Origin: Oxalobacteraceae sp. CFBP 13730
GTDB taxonomy: Bacteria > Pseudomonadota > Gammaproteobacteria > Burkholderiales > Burkholderiaceae_D
Length of the DNA stretch: 64,000 nucleotides
Assembly: GCA_014841835.1 (NCBI GenBank)
Contig: JACYUQ010000002.1
Span: 682,001-746,000, forward strand
Direction: 5' to 3'
This document shows, one piece after another, positions 8,519-17,893 of this stretch. Below the pieces are notes generated by a model. That model saw only the letters and a list, made by a program, of their open reading frames with translations. It was not told the origin of the DNA and ran no database searches. Made by a program: the position numbers and the translations under genes. Positions within the stretch are counted from its first letter, which is position 1, and every line of letters starts with the position of its first letter.

Positions 8519-10141
8519 TCAAGCAACCGCGGCGAGACGCAGCGGCGCGGCGCCAGGCGCGATGCGCCCTTGCCGGCTTGTCTCGCCACTGCCGTTGGCA
8601 AGCCGGAACTGGCCCACCAGGCTGGCCAGACCGGATGCCTGCGCCTGCAGTTCCTGCGACGCGGCGGATGCTTCTTCAACGAGCGCGGTGTTCTGCTGCG
8701 TCATGCCATCCATTTCGCCGATCGCGTTGCTCACTTCGCCCAGGCCGACGCTCTGCTCGGCGCTGGCAGTCGAGATATCGCCCATGATTTCGGTCACGCG
8801 CTGGACGCTCTCCATCAGGTTCTGCATGGTGCTGCCTGCGCGCTGGACCAGTTCAGAACCCGTGTCCACCTTGCCAACTGAGTCTTCGATCAGGACCTTG
8901 ATTTCCCTGGCGGCGCTCGCCGAGCGCTGCGCCAGATTGCGTACTTCACTGGCCACGACGGCAAACCCGCGCCCTTGTTCCCCTGCCCGCGCCGCTTCCA
9001 CCGCAGCGTTGAGCGCCAGGATGTTGGTCTGGAACGCGATGCCGTCGATGACCGAAATGATGTCGACGATGCGCTTGGACGACGCATTGATCGACGCCAT
9101 CGTATCCGTTACCTGCAGCATGACCGCGCCGCCTTCCTGCGAGACCGAGGACGCCGACTGCGCGAACGTGTTGGCCTGGCGTGCATTGTTGGCGTTTTGC
9201 TCGACGGTCGTGGTCAGCTCTTCCATGGCAGAAGCAATGCGTTCCAGTGACGACGCCTGTATCTCGGTGCGTGCGGCCAGATCGCCGCTGCCTTCGGCGA
9301 TTTCTGACGAGGCACTGGCGATGGCATCGGTTCCATGGCGCACCTTACCGACGATCGATGCGAGGCTGTCGCGCATGGTTTTCACCGAGAACAGCAGGCT
9401 TGTGCTGTCACCGCTGCGCACATCCACATTTGTGGCAAGGTCGCCTGCGGCGATCAGATTGGCAATTTGCGCAGTATAGCCAGGCTCGCCACCCAGCTGT
9501 TTAAGCAACAGGCGCTTGATGGCGGTCGATATGACGACACTCAGCACGAACGCTGCGATGGTCAGCCCGATCACCCAGTTACGGGCGGCAGCTTCAGCGT
9601 GTTCGGCTGATGCGTCCGCGTCAGCCAGCTCACGTTCGGCGTTGGCGACGAGCACCGCAATGTCTTTCACGATCTGATGGCGCAGCGGGCTGCACTCTTC
9701 GACCAGGAATTTTCCGAACGCCTCCATCTGGCCCGCTTCACGGAACTTGCGTGGTTTTTCCAGTGCAGTGGCCATTGCCAGCAATCCTGCGCGCACCTTG
9801 TCGAACTGGGGATCGCCGGCAAATGCGGGCGTCATGCCCTCGAGCGCGTCGAGATACATCTTCTTTTGCTCATCGACCAGCTTGAGCTCGTTGGTGGCTT
9901 GCTCTTCGCTGGTAAAGATATAAGCATTGCGCGCTGCCAGCCCTGTCTGCGCCAATGCTTCGCGGGCGATGTACAGTGGCTTGAGGTGCTCCTGGTTGAC
10001 GCGATGCAGCTCCTTCGTTGCATCGTGAATCGCCGTCAAGCCGAAGATGGCAAATGAGCCGAGTAACAGCATCAAAGCGGTGACCAGACCGAATCCCAGC
10101 ATGAGTTGCGTGCCGATTTTCATGTTCTTGAATGCGTTCAT
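8519..10141 (-). CDS. Methyl-accepting chemotaxis protein (4HB sensor type)
   Basis: A 540-aa transmembrane chemoreceptor. Order: short cytoplasmic start [14 protein letters not shown], first membrane helix ([18 protein letters not shown]), a periplasmic helical sensor of about 150 residues (four-helix-bundle type), second membrane helix ([17 protein letters not shown]), HAMP, then the signalling domain with the invariant hairpin tip [20 protein letters not shown], which binds CheA and CheW. No C-terminal NWETF-like CheR tether is present. No che genes are nearby, so it must work with a chemosensory array encoded elsewhere. The ligand is unknown. Confidence 0.93.
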   Translation of the reverse strand: MNAFKNMKIGTQLMLGFGLVTALMLLLGSFAIFGLTAIHDATKELHRVNQEHLKPLYIAREALAQTGLAARNAYIFTSEEQATNELKLVDEQKKMYLDALEGMTPAFAGDPQFDKVRAGLLAMATALEKPRKFREAGQMEAFGKFLVEECSPLRHQIVKDIAVLVANAERELADADASAEHAEAAARNWVIGLTIAAFVLSVVISTAIKRLLLKQLGGEPGYTAQIANLIAAGDLATNVDVRSGDSTSLLFSVKTMRDSLASIVGKVRHGTDAIASASSEIAEGSGDLAARTEIQASSLERIASAMEELTTTVEQNANNARQANTFAQSASSVSQEGGAVMLQVTDTMASINASSKRIVDIISVIDGIAFQTNILALNAAVEAARAGEQGRGFAVVASEVRNLAQRSASAAREIKVLIEDSVGKVDTGSELVQRAGSTMQNLMESVQRVTEIMGDISTASAEQSVGLGEVSNAIGEMDGMTQQNTALVEEASAASQELQAQASGLASLVGQFRLANGSGETSRQGRIAPGAAPLRLAAVA

Positions 10142-10545
10142 TTATTGCCTCGAAAGGGTTCTGCTAGTTGATGTCAACGCTGCGATGGGCACGCTTGCCC
10201 TGTCGATACAGGCGTCAGTGTAAGCAAGAATTCTCGGCAAAACGCCATCCGGTGTACATAAAGAACCTGTCGTTGCCTTAAAACAACATAACGTCAGGCC
10301 TACTTGTGGGTGCGATTTGCATTCGAAAAAATGACCATCACCGGGCGCGCTCCAGCATCACCCCGGCCATGCGGTTGCGACGACATGGCTCATGGTGCGG
10401 TGTTCACTTGATGCCCTGTCGAACCGGTGTGTCTCTGGCACACGACAACAGGTTGCATCGAGCTCAAATTACCCGAAAGTGATAAAATATTTCCACTGCA
10501 CAATAAATATGATCAAGAAAATATTATTTTTGATCTCTACTCTTC
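10142..10545. other. Divergent intergenic region
   Basis: About 400 bases between the divergent MCP and GGDEF-EAL genes. The right half is AT-rich (around 10480-10540) and is the likely promoter for the GGDEF-EAL gene. I see no open frame with good coding character, no RNA gene and no convincing flagellar sigma-28 promoter; TTCTCGGC near 10230 resembles an inverted -10 element but has no matching -35. Confidence 0.4.
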
Positions 10546-12870
10546 ATGACCGATCTCGCCGACATCGCCCAATGGCGCGTCCGTATTTTTGCCTCCCTGA
10601 TGTCGACCTTGCGGGTACTGGCAATCATCGGCGTGGTGCCCAGCGCGGCGCTGGCTGTGTATCGGGGCGCGCTCGCAGTTGCACTGATGGATGCCGTCGC
10701 ACTGGCCTGGATCCTCGTCATCTGCCGCATCAAAACGCTCGACTACAAGTGGCGTGCCCTGAATTACCTGGTCATGCTGTTCAGCGCCGCGGTATGCACG
10801 ATGATGACCGTCGGGCCCCTGGGGTTGTTGTACCTTCTGGCGGCGCCGGTCATGTCGGTCATTTTATTGGGCGTACGCGCCGGGCTGGTCATGGTGGCCC
10901 TTGGTGCGGCATCGATGATGGTGCTTGGCCTAACCGGCTACAGCCATTTCCCGATAGACAACGCCGATGCCAATTCGTTTGGCACCGTTGCGATCTTTAC
11001 ATTGAACTATGCCTGCGTGGGTGCATTCATCACGCTCACATGCGGCAAGCTATTAAAAGGATTGTCTGCATCGCTGGACGGCCAGCGCTTTGTGGCCGAA
11101 GCCCTGGCCGAGCGGCAGGCCGCCTTGAGTGCCTCGAACGACGATTTGCGCCTGACCTCAGCAGCATTGGCCGGACTGAACGATATGGTCTTGATCGCCA
11201 AAGTTGCCCCCGAGGGAAGCCCGAAGCACCCGGTCATTTTTGCCAACGCAGCGTTCGAGCGCCGCAGTGGTTACCGTGCAGATGAGATCATCGGGCGCAG
11301 CCTGCGCGTACTGCACGGGCGCGATACGGACGTGGCGGTCGCCAACAACATCGCTGAAGCGATGGCCCGGCAGGAGCCGGTCGCGGGTGAACTCATCCAC
11401 TACACCAAGTTCGGCGAACCGTGCTGGATCGAAGTGGAGATGGTGCCGTTTGCCAATCAGAGCCGGGAGGTCACCCATTGGGTCGCCGTGGGACGCGACA
11501 TTACCGAACGACGTCGCTCGGCCGATGCCATCCACCAGCTGGCATTTTTCGACGTACTGACTGGCTTGCCGAACCGGCGCCTGCTGATGGAACGGCTGGA
11601 CCTGATGGTAGCGCGCACGCATGCGGGCGACGGCATGGGCGCGGTGCTCTACATTGACCTGGACAATTTCAAGCACGTCAACGACGCGCGCGGCCACGCA
11701 ACCGGTGACGCCGTTCTGCGCCATATCGCCGCATGCCTGTCACGTGCCGTACACCCCAAGGATACGGTGGCGCGCCTCGGTGGCGACGAATTTGTCGTGC
11801 TGGCCGAACATCTGGACTGCATGAGCGGCAGTGCCACCGATGCCGCCCTGGCGCTTGCCGGCAGGGTACGCGCGGCCATGACCGAAGGCGTCCTCATCGA
11901 CGGCCAGTTGTATCAGCTCACTGGCAGTATCGGTGTCGCCCTGCCAACGAAGCCAGGCCATACAGTGCCGGATCTGCTGCGCGAAGCGGATACGGCGATG
12001 TATCACGCCAAGGACAGCGGACGTGATGGGGTGGCGCTGTTCGAGCCTGGGATGCTGGCCGACGCCGAGAACAAACTGATCCTGGAGCGCGACCTCGCCC
12101 ATGCGATCGTCAACGATGAACTGGCATTACATCTGCAACTGCAGGTAGACCACGATGGGAAGCCCATCGGGGCCGAGGCCCTGCTGCGCTGGCGTCGGGC
12201 GGACGGTGCGCTGGTGCCGCCGGACGTGTTCATCCCGGTGGCCGAAGCATCCGGCCAGATCGTGGCGCTCGGCGCCTGGGTGTTACGCCAGGCCTGTCTG
12301 ACCTGGTGCGAGCTCGACCGGGTGGGCCACGCACTGCCGCTGTCGATCAACATCAGCCCACGCCAGTTCCGCGAGCCGGATTTCGTGTCACAAGTAAAGG
12401 CGATCATCGGCGCGTCCGATGTACCGCCACAGCAGTTGATCTTCGAAGTGACCGAAGGCCTGCTGGTCGACGATCTGGACCTGACGATTGCACGCATGAA
12501 CGAGCTGGCGCAGTTCGGCATCCGCTTTTCAATCGACGATTTCGGCACCGGTTACTCGAACCTGGCCTATCTGCGGCGCATGCCGCTGTACGAGCTCAAG
12601 ATCGACAAGAGTTTCATGCGCGATATGCCGCACGACATCAACGGCACCGCGATTGTCCAGTCGATCCTGGCCATGGCGGGCCATCTCAAGTTGCGCGTCG
12701 TTGCCGAAGGTATCGAAACGGCTGAGCAGGCGCACTTTCTGACCGAGCATGGCGGCCCGTGCATGCAAGGCTACCTGTTCTGCCGGCCAATGGCGCTGGC
12801 CGATCTGCTCGAGCGCATGATGGCGTCCCGGCAGGCCCCCGCCGGGCTGGAGGTCGTCGCCAGCTGCTGA
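10546..12870 (+). CDS. Membrane PAS-GGDEF-EAL cyclic-di-GMP enzyme
   Basis: A 774-aa protein with about five or six N-terminal membrane helices (residues 15-165), a PAS domain with its typical end (HWVAVGRDITERRRSAD), a GGDEF domain and an EAL domain. The diguanylate cyclase site GGDEF is intact at about residue 411. The inhibitory I-site five residues upstream reads HPKD instead of RxxD, so product inhibition may be lost. The EAL domain keeps EALLRW at about residue 543, DDFGTGYSNLAYL and ELKIDKSFM, consistent with phosphodiesterase activity. Both activities are therefore possible; the net direction cannot be told. A perfect hairpin follows the stop. It may connect c-di-GMP to motility or pili, since MCP and Tad genes are nearby, but that link is inference. 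Confidence 0.9.
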   Translation: MTDLADIAQWRVRIFASLMSTLRVLAIIGVVPSAALAVYRGALAVALMDAVALAWILVICRIKTLDYKWRALNYLVMLFSAAVCTMMTVGPLGLLYLLAAPVMSVILLGVRAGLVMVALGAASMMVLGLTGYSHFPIDNADANSFGTVAIFTLNYACVGAFITLTCGKLLKGLSASLDGQRFVAEALAERQAALSASNDDLRLTSAALAGLNDMVLIAKVAPEGSPKHPVIFANAAFERRSGYRADEIIGRSLRVLHGRDTDVAVANNIAEAMARQEPVAGELIHYTKFGEPCWIEVEMVPFANQSREVTHWVAVGRDITERRRSADAIHQLAFFDVLTGLPNRRLLMERLDLMVARTHAGDGMGAVLYIDLDNFKHVNDARGHATGDAVLRHIAACLSRAVHPKDTVARLGGDEFVVLAEHLDCMSGSATDAALALAGRVRAAMTEGVLIDGQLYQLTGSIGVALPTKPGHTVPDLLREADTAMYHAKDSGRDGVALFEPGMLADAENKLILERDLAHAIVNDELALHLQLQVDHDGKPIGAEALLRWRRADGALVPPDVFIPVAEASGQIVALGAWVLRQACLTWCELDRVGHALPLSINISPRQFREPDFVSQVKAIIGASDVPPQQLIFEVTEGLLVDDLDLTIARMNELAQFGIRFSIDDFGTGYSNLAYLRRMPLYELKIDKSFMRDMPHDINGTAIVQSILAMAGHLKLRVVAEGIETAEQAHFLTEHGGPCMQGYLFCRPMALADLLERMMASRQAPAGLEVVASC

Positions 12871-12875
12871 ACGTC

Positions 12876-12897
12876 GCTGACGGTCTCGACCGTCAGC
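12876..12897 (+). terminator. Perfect hairpin after the GGDEF-EAL gene
   Basis: GCTGACGGT and ACCGTCAGC form a perfect 9-bp stem with a CTCG tetraloop directly after the stop codon. Only a short T-poor tail follows, so efficiency is uncertain. Confidence 0.55.
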
Positions 12898-13065
12898 TGT
12901 CAAGCCACGCGGCCACTACCAGCGCAGCGTCTCCAATGGGCATTTTGCTCTACACTTCGTACCGCCCCTCTGCACCAGCGCCGGCGCCTGCTTCGCGCGC
13001 TTGGGCCATGGGCGCGCACCGCCTCAACAACCTGGCATCAATCCGCGAATGGAGATCTGGAAAAC

Positions 13066-14199
13066 ATGAATTCAAGCATGCTCGGCCTTGCCACCACTTT
13101 CTCGCTCACCCTGCTCGCGTTCGCCGCCCCGACGGCCGCAAACGCACAGGCCAGCGCAACCGCGACGAGCAACCTGCCGTTCGAGGTCAAGCCGGTCGGC
13201 ACATTCAACAACCCATGGGCAATGGCATTCCTGCCTGACGGCAAAGTGCTGGTGACGCAGAAGGAAGGGACGCTGATCCTGTTCGATCCTGCAACCGGTA
13301 CCAGAAAGACCGTGTCCGGCACACCGACCGTCAGCAGCAAGGGCCAGGGCGCGCTCATGGACATCGTGCCTGCGCCCGACTTCGCGGCCAGCAAGGTGCT
13401 TTACTTCAGCTACTCCGAAGCGGGTAGCGGCGCCGACACCCGCGTCATGCTGGCCATGGCGACACTGGATCAGGCAGGCGGCGCACTCAAGGATAACAAG
13501 GTGATTTTCCGCGGCCAGGATGCGTCGACCGGCGGGCACTATTCGGGTCGGATCGGCTTCTCGCCCGATGGCAAGTACCTGTTCTTTACCAGTGGCGACC
13601 GCCAGCTGTTCGACCCGGCGCAGGACCCTAAATCGACGCTCGGCAAGGTGCTGCGCCTGAACCTCGACGGCACGCCAGCATCTGGCAACCCGCTTGCGGC
13701 GAAGGGGTTCAACCCAGCCGTCTGGTCGTATGGCCACCGCAATCTGCTGGGCGTGGCCTTCGACAGGCAGGGGCGCCTGTGGGAAATGGAAATGGGCCCG
13801 CGCCATGGTGACGAGATCAACCTGATTAAGCCAGGCCTGAACTACGGCTGGCCGATCGCATCGAATGGCAGCCACTATGACGGCCGCGACATCCCCGACC
13901 ACAAACCGGGCGACGGCTTCGAAGCCCCGAAAGTGTTCTGGGATCCGGCCATCTCGCCAGGCGGCCTCGCCTATTACGATGCGGACCTGTTCCCGAAGTG
14001 GAAAAATTCCCTCTTCATCACCGGCCTCTCGGGCAAATCGCTGGACCGCATCGCGCTCGACGGCGAGAACGCGAAGAAGGTAGACCACTGGGACATGGGC
14101 GAACGCATCCGCGCCGTTCGCACCGGGCCGGACGGCGCAGTATGGCTGCTGGAGGACGGTCCGCGCGGCAAGCTCCTGATGCTGACACCGAAAAAGTAA
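13066..14199 (+). CDS. PQQ-dependent sugar dehydrogenase (soluble aldose dehydrogenase type)
   Basis: A 377-aa exported enzyme of the soluble glucose/aldose dehydrogenase family (YliI/Asd-like), a six-bladed beta-propeller that oxidises aldoses in the periplasm with PQQ. A signal peptide ends near AANAQA. Typical family motifs are visible: NPWAMAFLPDGKVLVTQKEG, GGHYSGRIGFSPDGKYLFFT (with the His expected for the active site), SYGHRNLLGVAFD and EMGPRHGDEINL. The ATG at 13066 has a GGAG-containing leader. No PQQ synthesis genes are in the window, so the cofactor must come from elsewhere. It converges on pqiC, with a hairpin between them. Confidence 0.88.
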   Translation: MNSSMLGLATTFSLTLLAFAAPTAANAQASATATSNLPFEVKPVGTFNNPWAMAFLPDGKVLVTQKEGTLILFDPATGTRKTVSGTPTVSSKGQGALMDIVPAPDFAASKVLYFSYSEAGSGADTRVMLAMATLDQAGGALKDNKVIFRGQDASTGGHYSGRIGFSPDGKYLFFTSGDRQLFDPAQDPKSTLGKVLRLNLDGTPASGNPLAAKGFNPAVWSYGHRNLLGVAFDRQGRLWEMEMGPRHGDEINLIKPGLNYGWPIASNGSHYDGRDIPDHKPGDGFEAPKVFWDPAISPGGLAYYDADLFPKWKNSLFITGLSGKSLDRIALDGENAKKVDHWDMGERIRAVRTGPDGAVWLLEDGPRGKLLMLTPKK

Positions 14200-14206
14200 A
14201 ACCAGC

Positions 14207-14241
14207 GGCAACAGCGGGCCGCAGGCCTGCCCGTTGTTACC
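14207..14241 (-). terminator. Terminator of the pqi operon
   Basis: Imperfect 13-bp stem (14207-14219 with 14229-14241, pairs include G-T) immediately after the pqiC stop. On the minus strand it is followed by GCTGGTTTTAC, a short T-run. It may also stop the convergent sugar dehydrogenase transcript. Confidence 0.55.
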
Positions 14242-14874
14242 CTATGGGTTGTTCACGCAGGCCAGCGTGCCGCCGGCCACCTGGCTGCGCACGCCGGCCG
14301 AGATCGCCGCAGCGAGCTTGGCCAGCGCGGCGCGGTGGCCCGCAACCAGTGCCTCGTACCCAGGTTCCACGGTTTCCTGGAACACGCTGCGGCAAGTCTG
14401 CACCGAGCCGCCATCGACCTTGCGCACGTTCCAGACCGCGTCGATCAGGGCATAACTGCCCTCCTTCGACTCGAACCGCTGGATGTTCGCGCCAATGCGG
14501 TACAGCGTGCTGCCGGTCGGGGCCGGATTGCGGTACACATCCACACCACCCAGATTGGCTGCAATCCCCAGTGACAGACCGGTGGTGATTTCATCGGCGA
14601 GCGGACCGGCCCAGCGGTGATGTTCCATCAGCTCGATCTTGCCGGCCTCGCCCGCCACCATCAGCTGGGGCCGGCGCACCTGCGCGGGAATCGTCACCGG
14701 GCGCATTTCGAAGAACAGCGGCGCGCTGGCCGCTGCCGGCGGCACGACCGTGGCCGCGCCACCGCTGAGCGTATAAAACTGGTCGGTCGGCGTGCTCGAG
14801 CACCCGGCCAGCAGCAGCGGGGCCACCAGCGCCGCGCCAGTCAGTGCGCGGCGCGCCTGGATAAACAGCGTCAT
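14242..14874 (-). CDS. pqiC: PqiC family lipoprotein
   Basis: A 210-aa lipoprotein (lipobox LLLAGCSS near residue 25) with the ABC-type transport auxiliary/PqiC domain: FYTLSGG directly after the anchor, then EMRPVTIPAQVRRPQLM and the HHRWAGPLADEI segment typical of the family. In E. coli PqiC is an outer-membrane lipoprotein that docks the PqiB needle for phospholipid transport between membranes. Its start overlaps the pqiB stop (ATGA), showing translational coupling in a pqiA-pqiB-pqiC operon. Confidence 0.88.
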   Translation of the reverse strand: MTLFIQARRALTGAALVAPLLLAGCSSTPTDQFYTLSGGAATVVPPAAASAPLFFEMRPVTIPAQVRRPQLMVAGEAGKIELMEHHRWAGPLADEITTGLSLGIAANLGGVDVYRNPAPTGSTLYRIGANIQRFESKEGSYALIDAVWNVRKVDGGSVQTCRSVFQETVEPGYEALVAGHRAALAKLAAAISAGVRSQVAGGTLACVNNP

Positions 14875-16532
14875 TCTTTTTTCTCCTGAGGTTTGCCGCG
14901 AATGAGGGACTGCGGATTGCGTTCGAGGTAATCGGCCAGCGCATCGATCTTGGCCATCGTGTCGGTCACCGACTGCAGCGCCTTGCGCAGATCGGACTGC
15001 AGCGGCGCATCCTGCGCCAGCACGCTTTCGGCGCTGGCGAACGTGGCCTTGGCGGCGTTGAGTGTCTGCTGCATTTCGGGCAGCACCTTGCCATCGATCC
15101 GTGCCAGTGTCGCATTCGCCTGCTTCAGCGTCAGGTTCAGGTTCACGCCAATCTCGTCGAACGGAATCTTGTCGAGTTTGCCCGCGATGCGCGAAATCTG
15201 GCTTTGCAGCTCATCGAGCTGGCCAGGCACCGTCGGCAAGACCAGCAGGTCGCCCTGCGCAGCGATCGTTGCCTTGCGCGCGTTCGGGAAGAAGTCGAGC
15301 GCGATGTACAACTGACCCGTCAGCAGGTTACCGTTGCGTAGCTGCGCACGCAGGCCGCGGCCCACCATCGCGGTCAACGCGCGCAGGCCGCCGTCTTCAC
15401 GCTCCATTGCCGCCATGAAGCCTTTGCCGAGACGCCCCGGATACAGGTCGACCGTGATCGGCATGGTGAATTTCTGGCGCTCGCGATCGAACTCGATGCC
15501 GACCGCCCGCACTTCGCCCAGCGCCACACCGCGAAAATCGACGACCGCGCCCGGCGACAGTCCGCGCAGCGACTGGTCGAAGTACACCACGGCCGTGACC
15601 GCCGGTCCGTCGGGCGGGCGCAGCGCGGCGCTGCGGTCTTCGGACAGCAGGAAGCGCGTGCCGGCCGGCGCCGGCGTTACCGGCTTGCGGTCGTCGGCCG
15701 ATTCGAACGCGATGCCGCCGGTGGCCAGCGCCGCCAGCGATTGGGTATTGAGTTTCAGGCCGCTCGCATCGAGGCGCAAATCGACGCCGCTGGCATGCCA
15801 CCAGCGCGAATCCGGGCCCACGAGGCCGATGTAGGGTTGCTCGACGAAGACCGACATGTCGATACCGTGCCCGGCTTTGTCGAGCGCCACCGATGCCACC
15901 TGCCCCACGCGCACGCGCTTGAAGTAGACGGGCGAACCGGGCGCCACCGAACCGAGCGTCTCGGCGTGCAGCTTGTATTCGCGGCCTTTCAGGCCAATCG
16001 GGATCGGCGGCGCCGTTTCCAGGCCCGTGAAGCTGTTGGTCGTGTCTTCTTTCACGCCGGGCGCCGCGCCGATGTAGGGGCCGGACAGCAGCGTGCCCAG
16101 GCCCGAAACGCCGCTGGCGCCGATTTGCGGCTTCACGACCCAGAAGCGCGAGTCGATGGCGGTGAAGCGGTCAGCCTCCTTGGCCATCTCGATCTTGGCC
16201 ACGACACGGTTGCCGTCTTCGCCCAGCGTCACCGAAACAACGCGGCCAATGTCGACGTCCTTGTACTTGACCTTGGTCTGGCCCGCCTCGAGCCCTTCAC
16301 CGCTGGAGAAATACACGTACACGGTCGCACCCTTGTTGGTGACCCAGCTGACCACCTGCCAGGCGCCGATCAGCGCGGCAAGCACGGGAATCATCCAGAT
16401 CAGCGATGGCAGCCAGCGGCTCGGGCGGTCGATGGCGGGCGAGGCAGCCAGCGGCGCCGATGGCCCCACGGGTGGTTCCGGCGGGGTTGGCGGCGGGGTG
16501 GCGGATGGTGTTGCGCTGTCCTGCTCAGACAT
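14871..16532 (-). CDS. pqiB: PqiB, MCE-domain intermembrane transport protein
   Basis: A 553-aa protein with one N-terminal membrane helix (SLIWMIPVLAALIGAWQVVSW) followed by repeated MCE/MlaD domains; YVYFSSGEGLEAGQTKVKYK opens the first, and GSPVYFKRVRVGQVASV and GLSPGAVVDFRGVALGEV open the next two. The C-terminal part is helical (residues 430-550), as in PqiB, whose helices form a channel across the periplasm. The start at 16532 (MSEQDS) was chosen over an upstream in-frame start because of its position relative to pqiA, whose stop it overlaps by eight bases. The Pro-rich N-terminal tail is cytoplasmic. Confidence 0.9.
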   Translation of the reverse strand: MSEQDSATPSATPPPTPPEPPVGPSAPLAASPAIDRPSRWLPSLIWMIPVLAALIGAWQVVSWVTNKGATVYVYFSSGEGLEAGQTKVKYKDVDIGRVVSVTLGEDGNRVVAKIEMAKEADRFTAIDSRFWVVKPQIGASGVSGLGTLLSGPYIGAAPGVKEDTTNSFTGLETAPPIPIGLKGREYKLHAETLGSVAPGSPVYFKRVRVGQVASVALDKAGHGIDMSVFVEQPYIGLVGPDSRWWHASGVDLRLDASGLKLNTQSLAALATGGIAFESADDRKPVTPAPAGTRFLLSEDRSAALRPPDGPAVTAVVYFDQSLRGLSPGAVVDFRGVALGEVRAVGIEFDRERQKFTMPITVDLYPGRLGKGFMAAMEREDGGLRALTAMVGRGLRAQLRNGNLLTGQLYIALDFFPNARKATIAAQGDLLVLPTVPGQLDELQSQISRIAGKLDKIPFDEIGVNLNLTLKQANATLARIDGKVLPEMQQTLNAAKATFASAESVLAQDAPLQSDLRKALQSVTDTMAKIDALADYLERNPQSLIRGKPQEKKE

Positions 16533-17808
16533 GTGGTTCTCCGTTCGATTCAATAGGGTCCCAGATCAGGCGCGGGTCGAACTGGTGCGACGCGACCATG
16601 GTCACGATCACCACGCAGCCAAACGCGATCGCGCCCGATCCGGCCGTGATCACCACCAGCGCATCGAAGCGCACCAGCGCGACGGTCAGGGCAACCACGA
16701 AAATATCCAGCATCGACCAGCGGCCGACGAATTCAATGGCGCGATACGCGCGCGTGCGCGCCATCGGCGCCGTGCGCGAGCGGGCCTGCGCGGTGGCGTT
16801 GAGCCAGGCCAGCGCCGCGAGTTTGGACACCGGCACCACGATACTGGCAATGAAAATGATGATCGCCAGGCCCTTCGACCCGGTGTTCCAGAACAGCACG
16901 ACACCGCTCATGATCGTGTCGCCTTCCGTCCCCCCGATCGAGCGGGTGTACATCACGGGCAGCATGTTGGCGGGAATGTAGAGCAGCGTGGCAGCCAGGA
17001 GCATGGCCCAGGTCCAGCCGACGCTATTGGGAATCCGGCGATGCAGCGCCGCGCTGCAGCGGGCGCAGCGATCGGTGCCGTCGCGCGACGGGCAGGTGTG
17101 GTTCACCAGGCCGCAGGCGCTGCACGAGACCAGCACCGAATCGGCTTCGGGAAGCGTAGTGGTCTGGCGCGCCGGGTCGGATTTGCGCAGCGGCGCCAGG
17201 CGGTCGGCCAGAGCCCACAGCGCTTTCGGTTCGTAGCGCATGACGAGCGCGCACAGGATCGTGAGTATGCCGAAGGCAAACAGCGCCGGATGCGGCTCTA
17301 CCCGCGCGAGGCTGGTCATCTTGATCACGGTGATCAGGATGCCGATCATGAGCACTTCGGTCATCGCCCAGTGGCGCGCGCCCTGGACGGTGCGCAGCAC
17401 GAGATTGAAGCCGGGCACGCGCACGCCCCGGGTCAGGCCGAGCGCCACGTAGAAGAGTGACACGAGTTCGATGCCAGGAAAGATGATGGCGCAAAAAAAG
17501 ACCATGGCCGCAATGACCTGGTCTCCCGCGCCCCATAGCACGGCCACGGCCTGGTACAGCGTGGCGCCCGAGAGCATGCCGCCCATTTCGAGCGTGACGA
17601 TGGGGAACCACTGCGCCAGCAGGAACACGAAGACGGCGCCCAGCGTCAGTGCGGCCAGCACTTCGGCCTGGCGCGCCGGGCTGTCCTTGTGCCAGCGGTA
17701 CAGCTCGTGCTGGCAGCGGCTGCAGCTGGCACGCTCGCAGGCGGCCAGCGGCCGCCAGTGATACAGGCTGCCACAGTCATGACACGCGACCAGTTGATCC
17801 GTTTTCAC
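16525..17808 (-). CDS. pqiA: PqiA, paraquat-inducible inner-membrane protein
   Basis: A 427-aa inner-membrane protein made of two PqiA domains, each with a cytoplasmic zinc ribbon and about four helices. The first ribbon is CHDCGSLYHW with CSRCQ; the second is CSACGLVNHTCP with CARC. It starts at a GTG (17808) after a GA-rich leader (GAGGGGAGTGG). In E. coli PqiA works with PqiB and PqiC in lipid trafficking and is induced by paraquat through SoxRS. It is the first gene of the three-gene operon here. The promoter lies in the 85 bases before it. Confidence 0.9.
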   Translation of the reverse strand: MKTDQLVACHDCGSLYHWRPLAACERASCSRCQHELYRWHKDSPARQAEVLAALTLGAVFVFLLAQWFPIVTLEMGGMLSGATLYQAVAVLWGAGDQVIAAMVFFCAIIFPGIELVSLFYVALGLTRGVRVPGFNLVLRTVQGARHWAMTEVLMIGILITVIKMTSLARVEPHPALFAFGILTILCALVMRYEPKALWALADRLAPLRKSDPARQTTTLPEADSVLVSCSACGLVNHTCPSRDGTDRCARCSAALHRRIPNSVGWTWAMLLAATLLYIPANMLPVMYTRSIGGTEGDTIMSGVVLFWNTGSKGLAIIIFIASIVVPVSKLAALAWLNATAQARSRTAPMARTRAYRAIEFVGRWSMLDIFVVALTVALVRFDALVVITAGSGAIAFGCVVIVTMVASHQFDPRLIWDPIESNGEPHV

Positions 17809-17893
17809 CCACTCCCCTCATACCAGTGCTTTTACACTAGGTATTATGACCGAGAGCAACTGAACGCGCAGTTCAATCGTGAGCGCAGTCCGG

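Noticed and set aside
10142..10300. Flagellar sigma-28 promoter before the MCP at 8519-10141
   Set aside because: TTCTCGGC resembles an inverted -10 element, but no -35 element is found at the required spacing.
16093..17460. 455-codon plus-strand frame opposite pqiA and pqiB
   Set aside because: It is antisense to two clear family members and has shadow-type composition.
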